Shown one piece after another: positions 1-13,200 of a DNA stretch of 64,000 nt (positions within the stretch are counted from its first letter, which is position 1; every line of letters begins with the position of its first letter). The notes under the pieces are model-generated. The model did no database searches. It had not been told where the DNA came from and saw only the letters and a list, made by a program, of their open reading frames with translations. Where the stretch lies: the NCBI GenBank assembly GCA_005406025.1, contig BGZK01000191.1, forward strand, positions 186,001 through 250,000, read 5' to 3'. This DNA comes from Eumeta japonica. Taxonomy: Eukaryota; Arthropoda; Insecta; Lepidoptera; Psychidae. The position numbers and the translations under genes are program-made.

Positions 1-1207
1 TGTTGTTCACCGATGGTTTTATATTGGTTTTGAGTATGTATGATGAAGTTAAAAAATAGCTATCTTTAAGTTTCTTTCTCGTTCTTCTTGAGGGAAAATC
101 GTCTACCGAACGAGTGGTAAAGTGTAAATTTGTAAAAAAAATATGACATATTTTAAGGGTTATTTTCTTATCTATGAAATAAAGATAGTTTGAATTTGAA
201 TTTATAATTCTGGCTGGATTTAGCTTAGTTTTTTTTTTACAAGGCTATTGAACACAATTATGACAGGACTTAACTTAAAAATGACGTCAATGACATAATA
301 AACATTCACGGGTGAGCATGTGCGGCGGACAGAGAGGGATGGAGTCATACGAGCGAAAAAGATAATAGCAGTGCATTCTTTTTCTTTGTATGACTGCATC
401 CCTTTTCCTCCACTGGACATGGTTGCCTGTGAGTATAGACCTTATGTCGATTGAAGCATATCGAAGTTTCAAGGAAAGTTCGAAAGTCATAACTATAAAA
501 CCCAACATACTCGACAACACAACACTGAAAATGACATATAAAAAGCTGTGTATATAAGTACTAGTATATTCTTAACTTGTAAACTAATACGGGATGATAA
601 GGTTTTTCCATTATAATTTTGTTATTAAGTTATCTCTTGGCGTACATTTAATTTATAATTTATAGTTAACAATTTTCGAAATTAACATAATTATCAAATA
701 TCGATTTTGTATTAAAAATACTTCTGAATTTCCAATTTTATTATTTATCTAATGACCTATCTATTCGATTTTGTACGATATGTACAAAGTGCAAGCTGGA
801 TAGGAAATATCTTCGTTTTGTTTAGATTATCCATTAGTATTGATTAGGGTAGAGTTCAGTAATGCCAAAACTATTACATTCATTCATGAGATATGTTAGT
901 CGACTGCATATAGTACGTGCCTAACAATGAATAAAATCAAAATTACAATTGGTATTTTAAAAAACAATGCACTATGAGCCACCGTAGATTCTTTGCCATC
1001 TCTTCCGTACAAACTTGCTAAATTTAGTTTTACATATGTTTCAAATGGCGCTACAATACAATGACGTCACGCTTGTCTTTGTTTCTGTCGAAACGGGCAA
1101 TTTAAAACGTTCGTCTTATGTTACAACAAAAAACTTGCTACTTTTGTAACGATTTATAAAATTATTTAAACTAATTATTAAATTACAACGTTGTATTACA
1201 TTTACAG
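1..1207. other. AT-rich non-coding DNA, probable hil intron
   Basis: No exon-like open frame with splice sites was found. The first recognisable hil exon starts after a TTTACAG acceptor at 1208, and earlier exons (LIM domain, start of the coiled coil) must lie upstream of the window. I see no promoter or RNA gene. Confidence 0.5.
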
Positions 1208-4200
1208 GACGAATGGGAACGCGAGCTAGAACGTCTGACCAGTCGCTTTCAGCAAGAGATGCAGGTCAAGAAAAGGCGTCCCGACGCCGAAATAGGGGCG
1301 CTGACGTTAAGGCACCAGCAGGAAAGAGCCGACCTGGAGAAGAATATGACGCTGAGGAGGGACAAGAAGAAGGAGAGCTTGACTAGGAAGATGTTGGAGC
1401 ACGAAAGGTGGGCGAATGACGTACACGTCAATGGGAAATCAGTCTGTAATACCTAAATCCCAACTAAAGATCCATTACTAATCGAGATGCGCAGACGTCA
1501 GTGATATTGTGGAGCAATAAGCCGCAGGAGGATTCAATAATTTCTACCGACGACCGGATAGAATCCCCAACGCGTCTCGTATCGCGGAGCGCAGTAAATA
1601 ATCCTTTCTCTCGTCCTCGATGGCGATCGACTATAACCTTCTTTGAAAATTTTGAACCCACGTATACTGTTATATTTTTATCTTATATTGAAAATTTAGA
1701 GGTGTACGTATATGCACCGCAACTGCACGAATCGTTATTCGTGGTTTATGCTTCATAAGATCAAAATTTAACTCATATCGAAATTAACTTAATAAGGCTT
1801 ATGACACAACTATATTAATGACGTATTGGTTAGTAATAAATTATATAGTAAATAAACAGGGGCGTACCCAGATTTTTTTTAGGGGTGCGACAGAAGTAAA
1901 TAAACCCTATAAGTAGTAGGAGTTTAAAAATGATTTTTATTCACTGATCTTATTTCAATAATAACCTACAAAAGTTCTAGCTAAATATACCTAAAAGTTA
2001 GTTTTCAAATTTATTTTATGCTTCCAGAAGCCTCTTCCTATGCCAAGATCAGAGGGTCAGGGTGAGGCAGATATCCCACTTACGCTTACGCTTTTTTAAA
2101 TAAACAATAAAAAATGAACAATGTTTTCATACAAAGTCGTACTGTCACAAATTGGCGGTTATTAAAACACCATATTTTATGCTAATTTTATGTTAAACAC
2201 ATTCGGATCGACTCTGAGAATAGTGTGTTATTTACTATCCATGAATATCGCTCTGACCAAATTCTTATATTCTTCAGGGCAGCGACGGCGGCGTTAGTGG
2301 AGAAGATACGAAATGAGCTGATACAAGAACGCCGTCGATGACTCGTCCCTCTACCGGGAGGAAGCTGTGCTCATATGCCCGCGCCGCACCCCCCGCTCAT
2401 ATCCAAATTCCAAATATACACCGACCCCGTCGAGTTCACGGAAGTTGATAAAATAGCTATATCGGTTAGTTGACTATTTATTTGTTTCTGTTTGATAAAC
2501 ATGGAAACTGAATCGAACTGAATGCAAATAAAATCGGCTATTGACTCGGTTAGAAATCTAAACAAACTATCTTCTTCAAAATGAAACCATGTTCCTTAAG
2601 ACATCGTTGAATCTAACCCAAGTATTATTATAATTTTACAAAATATGCAACGACACTATCCTTGAAAATTTTATTATATATTAGTGAAAATAACGACATG
2701 CACATCACTAATAAAAGCGAGGAAAAAAAATGTACGGACATTAAAATAATTGTTAATAAAATCGTTAATAAAAACTTTATAAACTGATGACTTTACTGAT
2801 ACAAGTTGTGATACATGCACATAATTTATAATTTTTTCCGTCTATCATATTGAAGACAATAATATAATTATAAATTCCGAATTAAACAAAAGTGAAAGCA
2901 AACCCTCATTTTTTTTACATAAATTAAAAATCGTAATTTAACTATATCATACGTAAAACACGCAAGTTTTCTGTTGATTTCAGGTTGCTCAAGAAGACCA
3001 AAAAACGTTCACGGACCTCGTCAGGCAGTTGGTGGGCCGGTGTGCTACTGACGTGGAGAAAGCCAGGACGATATTCCGTTGGATCACCGTGAAAAACCTG
3101 AACAACATACAGTTCGACGACAACTTGAGAGGGGACTCCCCGCTGGGCCTGCTTAGAGGAATCAAACACGGCACGGAGAGCTACCACGTTTTGTTCAAAC
3201 GCCTATGCAGGTTAGTCTGCTCGTCTGTTTGGACCAGAATTGTGTTTGGCCAGTTTCCTGTTACGTATGATTTGTATTGTTATATTTTGATTTGTTTTCC
3301 GCCATTTCTTTCGTCTTTCTTCGTAGATTAATACTCATTTAAATCACTGCTGGAATCGTCTATTTATGCTGTTACAGTTACGCGGGTCTGCACTGCGTGG
3401 TCATCAAGGGTTACAGCAAATCCGCTGGCTACCAACCGGGCGTAAGGTTTGAAGACAATAGATTCAGGTGAAAAAATAACGTTCCATAAAATATTTATTT
3501 TATTATGTATTATATAATTAAGAGAAACACCTAAAAAATGTCTTAGTCGTATTAAAGCTCGTAGTTTTACTAAAGTTTTTCCATGATCGTGTTTAAAAAG
3601 AAATCGATCGGAATGTTTTTAGGGTTAAGCACCTCAATAGGAACCCTTGTAGGGTCTGTTTGTCTTTCGAGACCGTTTTTCTCGAGTATGCGTCGAGGTG
3701 TCGAATTGAAAATGATATCAAATAAGATCTTACAAAGTTATAACAAAATCAAGCTTCTAAGTCAAGGCAATCCAAAAAATTGGTAAAAATACGGCAATCT
3801 TATCGCATATCGCATAGAAAATGAAAACCTAATTAATACCACTTTTCTTTCGAGACAATTTCGAGCACCGCAAATACCAGAAACAAAAAAATTCTCAAAG
3901 TTAGACGCCAATATTTTATCAATATTTCATCAACTTTGTCAATACACAGCACAAACTTACTCCGAAAACTGTCATTCAAAGATTGTATTAATAATGTAAA
4001 GTTAAAAATTTGTAACTAGTAATTTGTATTCCAATATATATAAGTGTGTACATTGGACTACAAATGAAATGACGTAGCTAAAAGATTAAAGTAAATTAGA
4101 AATCAAAGAACAATAACCTAAAAATGACTGACTGAGTTACCAAAATACCGCCTCTGGCCTGGTCCAAAAGTCCCCACTACACTCACAGTATTGCCTCGGT

Positions 4201-7200
4201 GGGTGGCGACAGATAGGGTTTGAAACAGATAAGACCCACAACGAAGATCGCCTCTTTTGTCCCCGAGTCTCCTGCCCTTCTGAAGAACTTTGCCTCACTG
4301 CCACATGGCCCAGCTAGATTATATTATTCTCATCTATTACTGAAATTCCTGACAGGATTTTTAACATCGCCGTTATAATTTTTACACACAAGGAACTCCT
4401 GGAATGCTGTATACGTGGCGGGTGCGTGGCGCTTCGTGCAGTGCAACTGGGGCGCGCGCCACCTCGTCAACGCGAAAGACGCGCCCAAACCCGGGAACAG
4501 AGGGAAGAGCGACAGCCTAAGGTACTTAACGGGTTCTATCTATGTAAACCAGGTTCTGACATCGCTTCTGTTTTACGTTTGACACGTTGAATATCCATGT
4601 GTATTCCGATATGAGTGATGCTATCCGAACTCTGCCCTGCCTATTCAATCGTGTGGTTCTATTCTATTGATAATAAAGGTTACGGGACTATTTTTAACTA
4701 GGAATTGGCATCCATCTACTTATTCCCTTTCGGTTTTACCCCAATGATTTTAATGAAAAAATAAACACCTGCGAAAGTAATTTTAAAACGAATCAGTGTC
4801 CAAAATATTTTTTTATTTAAATTTAATTTTTTTTTTGTTTTATAGTTTAAATTCTCATGGTACAACTTACGCAACACCCATTACTGGACCTCGATTGTCT
4901 CAAAGGTAGTCAACAAACCACGCTTGGGAAACGCGTATTGAATATGTCACAAGTTTTTGAAGTTTTTAATGAACCTTTCCAATCATTCAGGTTTTATCAT
5001 AGTATTTTCCTTCTGATTCATTTGTTTTGAATTCATTTGGACTTTTTTTTTTTTTTTTTTTTGTTATTTTATTTACTACAATCTATCGCCACTATGGGAC
5101 ATTGAGTAGGTATAATTATACCTCGGTATGTGACCTGTGTCACATCCTACTTTACTTCAAGAATTGGTATTTATTTATTTATTTAAGTATATGCTGGGGC
5201 ATTTTCCGTTTAAGTCTGCGAGTCGTTTGCGTTTCATCCATTAACACTTTCGCCAGGTGGTTAGGGTGGCTTGCGATTCTTTTCTTATATGTTTTGGCAT
5301 ATTGAATAATTTCCTGTCTGACTGTATTAACTTGCAGGTCGTGATGCAACTGTTCGTTTGTGACGTACCCATTAGTTACCATAGCATTTTATTTTGGAAT
5401 CTCTGTACGATTTCAACGTTTGAATGGGAGGCTGTCCCCATAGTTGGATCCCATACGTCCAGACTGGTTTTAGTATAGCCTTATACAAGATAAGTTTACT
5501 GCTGAGTGATAATTGTGATTGTGGCCCATTAGCCAGTAGAGTTTTCTTGTTTGCAATCCTAATTGCTTGCGTTTTGTAAAAATGTTTCTGCCATGTAAGT
5601 CGCTTATCCGTGTAATCCTAGGTATCTCGCGTGGTCTGCTTGGAATCTCAATGTTGTTAATCTTTAACCGTGATACCTTTCTTCAAGGTAAAGATAACGC
5701 TGACGATTTGGACTCATTAACCTTTATTCGCCACCTCTTGAGCCAGTTTAGAATATTGTTAAGGCCATCCTGTAGGATTTTTGATGCCTCCGCTGGATCT
5801 TGATGGGGCCAAAATCGCAGTATCATCAGCAAAAGTTCCGGTGGTTATACAGTCTGAGGTTGGTAGGTCAGAGGTAGATAAGGTAGAGTAGTGGCCCCAG
5901 CACGCTGATTCTGTGGGACTCCTGCGTTGATATCACAAAGGCGTGAAAGTGCCTCACCGTGTTGAACTACAAAGCGTCTATTCTGTATGAAGGATTCAAG
6001 TATAGATGTAGTTGGGCAATGAAGATTTTATTTTAAACAGCAGTCCTTCGTGCCATACTCGGTCAAACGCCTGAGATATGTCAAGAAATACACTCGCGCA
6101 GTACTCTTTGGATTCAAAAGACTTGTCTATTTCATTTATTAGCCTGTGTATTTGATCGGCGTGCTTTCGACGAAAGCCGAACTGGTGGTCGGTATAATTT
6201 TATGTTGTTCCACCAATGGTAGTATGCGTAACAACAGCAACGACTCGTATATTTTCGATGGGATGGGGAGAAGGCTAATCGGTCTATATGACTTAGGATC
6301 CTCAGGTTGTTTTCCAGGTTTTAATAACATTATTATTTGTGCAACTTTCCACTGAGGTGGTATGAACTGTAGTTTAGTCATCGCATTATAAATTTCTGTC
6401 ATCAGACGTACCAGAGTTTGGCAATTCCTTGAGAATTTTATTTGTGATGAGGTCATAGCCTGGTGATTTCTTTGTGTTGGCTTTGTATTACTCTTCTGAC
6501 CTCTTTGTTGTGTATTTTTGGCATGGTACTCTCTGCTGCAGCTTCCCTGAACATTCCATTACCATTTTCTCGTGTTCTGGCCCCTCGTAGGGATGGGGTT
6601 TGAATACATTCGTCAGGTGTTCAGCAAATGCGTCAACCCTTTCATGGTCACTGGGCCCAGCTGCCATCCGGTTTCTAAGTGGGGAGTTAACTGTTGGTCT
6701 TTTATTTTCTTTGTTGCTTTCCAGAGTGAATAGTCGGTAGCAGCGGTGGGATCAAGACTCTCGAGGTACGCTTGGAACCCACATTTCTGTCGTTATTGAG
6801 AATGCGTTTGAGTTCTTTTATTTTGTGGTTTAAGCGTTTTTTCGTTTCTGGGCATCTATTTTGCTGCCACAGTTTACGGAGTGCTCTTTTCTCACTAATT
6901 TTCTGGAGAATGTTTGTGGGTATATGTTGTTCAGTAAGCTTGTGTTGGTTTATTGGTGTTGAATTCCATGCTGCACTTTGGACACTGGTAGTAAAATATT
7001 CAACAGCATCCACAATGTCTCCTTTTGTTTGAAGAGCAATAGGTACGCTGAATGCCTCGTCGGTGAGGGCACGAAATAAGGGCCAGTTAGTACGTTTATT
7101 ATGTAAGGTACATCTCCTAGTAGTTTCCCTTATTTCTGCCGTAATTTCCACTAGGATAGGAGAGTGGTCTGATGATAGATCCCAACAACTGGAGCAGGAT

Positions 7201-10200
7201 ATGTTGGTGTTTGCTATACCTTTGAAAATGCAGAAGTCTACAATGTCTGGTATCTTGTCTTTGTCGGTGGGCCAGTATGTGGGTTGTCCTGTCGAGATTA
7301 TGTTCATATGCCCTGATTGAGCGCTTTTGAGCAGTTCGCGGCCCTCTTGGTAGAGTCAACCTGGAGCCCCAAAAGTGTGTTTGGCATTGTAGTCACCTGC
7401 CGCTATGAAGCGCTTGCCGAGTTTTAAAGTAATCATTAAAGTGTTGCTCTTTAATAGTATGCCTCGGTGGACAATAAAGAGATGATATTGTGATGTCACT
7501 TACACCAGCGCTCACAACCACATTTGTAGCTTGTATATAGTCTTTGCAGTGTGGCTGGGATTGATAATGCTTAATGGTTGATTTGATGAGGATGGCTGAA
7601 CCGCCATGAGCTTTTCCATTTGGATGCATGGTATGATATAGCGTGTAGTCGGGAATGTTGAAAAACTCTTGGTTGTAAAGTGAGTTTCAGAAACGAGCAT
7701 AACATCAATTTTGTTTGTTTTCAGAAAGTATTTTAACTCATTTGAGTGGTTTGACAAGCCGTTAGCATTCCATGCACAAAGTTTTAGGGCTGAGAATGTG
7801 ACGACATTTTTGACATGATCTCACTAAGCATCTGGGTCATTTGTAGCATTTGATTCATAAGAGCTTGTATTGACGTATTGAGGATTCGAACGATATCTCT
7901 ACCTGTTGTTCAATGTTGGTTGAATTCGTTGTCGGGTTGCTTTCCACAGTATTTGCATATGACTTTTAGGGCCAGTAAATTCTGCCTTTGTTTGAGTTTG
8001 GTTGACAATAGCTTCCGGTTTTTCTGTTCTTTTGAGCTTTTGCTTGTTTGGTTGAGTATTCGGGTATTTTATATTTTGCAACTCTTTATAGACAATGCAT
8101 CCTTTATAATTGGCGGGTGATTCCCTCGCAGAGTATGCATTTCACTTTGTCAGAACGTTCTTTCCTAGGACAGTTTTTGTATGATGGGATTCAGCACATT
8201 TTACACATCTGGATTGTCTGTGGCAGAATTTTTGCGTGTGTCCGTATGCTGACAGTTAGAGCATTGAGGGATTTCATTTAGGTTTTGGAGGTTCAATTTC
8301 TACCCGACAATTCAGAAGGATTTGATACTATACACATGCTTATTGGGATTGGGTTGCAGGTCTATGAAAAATATGGGTAGGGTTTTCTTGTTTTGGTATT
8401 TTTAACATTCCAAATGTTGTTGGGTTTATGGTGTAGATCTTCTAGGGCTTGTTTTATATCATCAGTGCTAGTTGAGGGATGGATGCGTTTCAATACAACT
8501 CTGAAGCTTCTTTCTTGCTTGGCTGGTATGTGAAGAACTCAGTGCTTCTATTCTTAAGTTCTTTGTATATATAGTTGAGTATGACTCGGGTGATTTTGTC
8601 TGAATTTTTACTCTTTCACCTTGTGGGATTTTGATTTCATAGTCTCCTGAAGCTACAGATTCAAGCATTTTAGATAAGGGTTGGATGTTACTAACTTTGT
8701 CAATGAAGAAAGGTGGGGTCTTACTGCCTGGTGAGTCACTTGATCTGTGGTTTTTGGCTGGTCAGTAGTTTCAAGTTCAGCAAAACTATTTGATGTCGGT
8801 ACAGGTGCTGCTAGCCAGTAATTGAGTTTGGTCTGTTTCTGTCTACGTGGCATTGTTTCAATTGGACTGAGTTTCCAATTGTTCAGTGTCGCAAGTGGAC
8901 TCATTATCTCTACCGAATAGAAGAATTCACGTCGTTCCGTGCCATTATGCTGCGTGTCGTGTTATTGCTACTTGCCCGATATCGATTATAAAAATATGCG
9001 TAGATATAAGTGATCGGACACATTATAATCTATGAGACATTTCGCTTCAGGTACGAGTACGATGACCACTACTTCCTGACGGACCCGCGTGAGTTCATCT
9101 ACGAGTTCTTCCCGCTGCAGCCGGACTGGCAGCTGCTGAAGACGCCGATCACGCTGCACGACTTCGAGGATTTGCCCTTCGTAAGGTCGCTGTTCTTCCG
9201 TTACGGACTGTACTTCAGCGATCCCAACACCAAGGCCGTCATGTACACCGATTCCACAGGTGCGTATTGAAAAGCAAAAAAATCCATTCCAGTTTTTACT
9301 AAGGCATAAATAAAAAGTGCGCGCGAAAAAGTAAATCTACGGCCGTCCTTATGTCTGTACGTATAGATCCTGTGTGTGGTCACGTAACGTCCGAAATACT
9401 AATTAATATGGAGATCATTTTTTTATTCATTTTATACTTGCTTCCCCTTTGTTATTGTTGTGGCTGTTTAATTCAATGTCGTTTAATTGATATTAATAAA
9501 AACTAAAATCGACTCGTATTTTGTATATTTACGAATAAATAAACTTAAGCTTTATGCCACAGGGGGGCGCTATTAGTCAACTAATTTATAATTACAGCCT
9601 ACAGCGCACGCGTCGTTCAAATTGGAAATGTCGCGAAATTTAAAACAAAAATTGTAGCAAAATTGGTTTTTCTTTTTTTGTTTATTTTTATAATTTTTTT
9701 GATGAATAAGCAGAAAATGTATGAATGAATGTTATGAGGCGTGCACTTGAATTTTTTTACGATCTCTTACGTGTTATTCATATAAAGATTTTCGAATCTT
9801 ACCATCTTTCTAAACAAGACGGTTTTATGGTTACATGTAATTCTATCAAATCAAAATACAATTAAGATTATGATTGTTGGTGAAGGTGCGGCGACTATGC
9901 GCATAGCCATGCCCGCGCACATGCAGAGCTCGCTTATCTTCCACTACAACCTCAAGTTCTACGACACAGAAGGCGATGGGTTCGACGGGGTCAGTCTGAA
10001 GCGGTTTGTTATGCAGGTGATTTTAATATTCCAATTTTGCTGAGAAAGCTTTATTATTTTCAAATAACAGTGTCAACGAACCATTGCATCATACGCATGT
10101 GCATTCAACCTTCCGACCTTATGTAAATCTGACCAATCTGACCATATTTACTAATATTCAGTCGATAATATTGAATATACTAATATTAAATCGATGTTGG

Positions 10201-13200
10201 CCGAATATGAAATTTATGAAATTTTGGAATCTAAATATAACCAGTTTGATTCACAAGCGAGCTGATCCATAGGTTTATATATTGGTCAAATTAAATCACT
10301 TATTATATGTCTATAAAGACCGTTGATCCTGGATTTTGATAAAGTCTTGGATAGACCAATCGTTATAATTTAAGCACTCATTTGAAATAAAAGATTGCGG
10401 AAACATACACTCTGGCGATGGAGTGACAGAAACCTGATCCATACAACAACATTTGATAATTATATTAGTTCAATAATTACTTGTAGTTGTAGTTTTACAT
10501 TTAAGAAAGGAGTTAGGATAACTTTCAACCCTTAAAAAATTGGAAGGGCATCTAGCGATTAACGGTATTTAGCATTCACAACGGCTCCTAAAGACAGAGC
10601 TTAATGTTTATTGAAATTAAAAAAAAAACTTATTACGCCATATTGTATTACATTTATATTACAACGCCGTTTAGTAACGTAAACGTAAAGCTGACATGTA
10701 TGAATACGGGAGAGATTGATTTACGTCAATATAATACTTATTGAAAGTAGACAAGGATCGGGACTAAAAACTAGTATTTGATAAATACCCAACTTGTGAA
10801 TATTTAACTGCAATATTATATATATATATATATTAAACTATAAATTAAGACACATACCATTAATAATCTACGTTATCCCCACTTCGCCAGTCGGTAGTGG
10901 GCAACGTGGTGTCCTTCCGGGTGCACGCGCCTTGCAGCGGCGCCTTCCTGCTGGACATCTTCGCGAACGCGGTCACGCCCAGGGAGTACCTCACCGGGGA
11001 GCCGATGAAGTTCAAAAGCGTTTGTAAATTTAAGGTGAACGCATATTTCAATCTTCCATCCTCTCTTATGATATCAAAAATTACAATAAACATATTTTGT
11101 TGCCGCTTATGAAATTCGAGCAAAACAAGATAGAAGTCAATCGATACCTAACTCATACGCGTAGAGAATATATAACATTCCGTGTAATATAGTAGTTTTT
11201 GATATATATTAGAAAGATCACATCTTATTCATTTATGAGTTACAACACAATCCACAAAACTATGCCGCTGTGAAGTTAGTCACGAAAGCGTCGCAATGGC
11301 ATAAAATAGAAACACGGGGGAAGAAGTAGGGTCGGGGAGAGATGAACCTGCGCATTGCATCATTCGCAGGCGATTCAGAACGGCAGAATTTCGTTCGTTG
11401 TACTGTAACTTATAAAATTTGTATAACTAAACTCTTTAAACGATAACTTCTAATGGGATTTTATGACCATATTTTTTTCTTCGGTTTTGCCTCATATAGC
11501 GCTATTAATTATGAATTAGTTTATTTTCTCTCAAAATGCTCAGCTCATGTTTGTCTCCACAAATAGACAGCATTGTAAATTGTGGCTTAAAAACCAGTAC
11601 ATCATTAACAAATAGGAGAATAACTTTTTTATATATTGCTTTATGAATACCTATTCATTATTTAAATGAACTCTTACCTTGTTTTGAACTTACCATGTAG
11701 TCTGCAATAATTGTCTTCTTTGCTTCTATGCCATAGATCATTAAGATTTGGTTTTCATTTTTATTTTATTAAAAAGAATTTTGAATTATTTTTTCCATAT
11801 TGGTTCTTAGAAGAATATTGCAAAGATGTAGAGTAATGTTTCTTGTGATACCTAAAATACATATTCCTTTATTTTCATACATAAATTTTAATTCGGAATA
11901 TAGTTATTTTCGTTTTTTTTTTTATATAAAAAAATGAGGTATTTAATATTTTGGAAGGCAACAACAAAGTCCTGATAAAGCGTTCTCTACGACGTATCAT
12001 AGGGAGATGAATTAGGACAAAATTTGAGGCATCGCTTAATTTGGTTGAGGAAAAAAATTTTAATCAATCACCAAATTCATTACCACCTATAATCCCGATA
12101 ATTTGGCGTTCGTTCAGATCTGCTGCGCGGAGTTGCAGACCGTGATGGTGCCCCTGCCCGACTGCGCCAGCGGCGAGTGGGGGCCCACGAAGGCGACGCG
12201 CCTGTTCGGCCTCGTCCCTATAACTCATCAGGTTAGAACAATCTTTTTTTTTTTAATAGTTTAATTACTAGTTTCTATATATTTTTTATTTCATTTAAAA
12301 TTATTTTTCCCAATTAATATCTGTCAGGTTTGTACGGCCCCGTTATAAAGACCTAAACAATAATCATTGTTGTTAACCACCGACGCAAACAGAGGGGTGT
12401 TACAAGTTTGACGTGTATGTCTGACGTCTGTCTGTGGCACTGTAGCTCCTGAAGGACTGAACCAATTTTCACCAAGTATTCATTGTTTGATCGAGTATTC
12501 TTAGCTATTTAAGAAAATTTTCCAACGCCCTTTATTATATCATCATCCCTTTATCGGCCCTTTTCTATATACAGTTGATGAATGGATTTAAGCACCTTCC
12601 ACGGGTATGATTTAGTCGAAATGCAGTATTCTATCACTTCAATAACATTAGAACGTAGTAACTTTAAACTGATGCTGCATCATCATCCGGAATTCGCTGG
12701 ATACCCAACTGCCCCACCAACTTACAGCAGAGCTTTTGATCCCGAATTCGTTAGGTTCTAAGTACATTCTGATTCTGGTCACTCAATCTACCATTGCTGA
12801 ATATCGTAGGAATGCCGTACTTCTCTTCCTCCCGACGAAAACTTGCTTTTTTATCCTTTATTTCTTTTACAGCTCTTTGTAAGATCTGACGGTGTATGCT
12901 CGTTCTGTTCTAATATATTTTCGAAGTATTTGAAAATGAACAATAAATTAGTTTACTCTTTAACAAATAATCAAGTCAGAGGTTATTACGGACGTCCGTA
13001 TTTACCCCGGGGTGCTTGTCCGCAATTAACCCAATAAGTTTTGAAATAAAAAAAAACGATAATAATATGTAGGTTAATAAAATTTCTCATCGAAAATTAT
13101 TGTGCAATTTATTCTTCATTAATGAAGCTAATCATAGAAAATACACTTTTTACTATCACTTAAGTTTTAGACATAACACTGAAAATAGTCAACATTAAAA

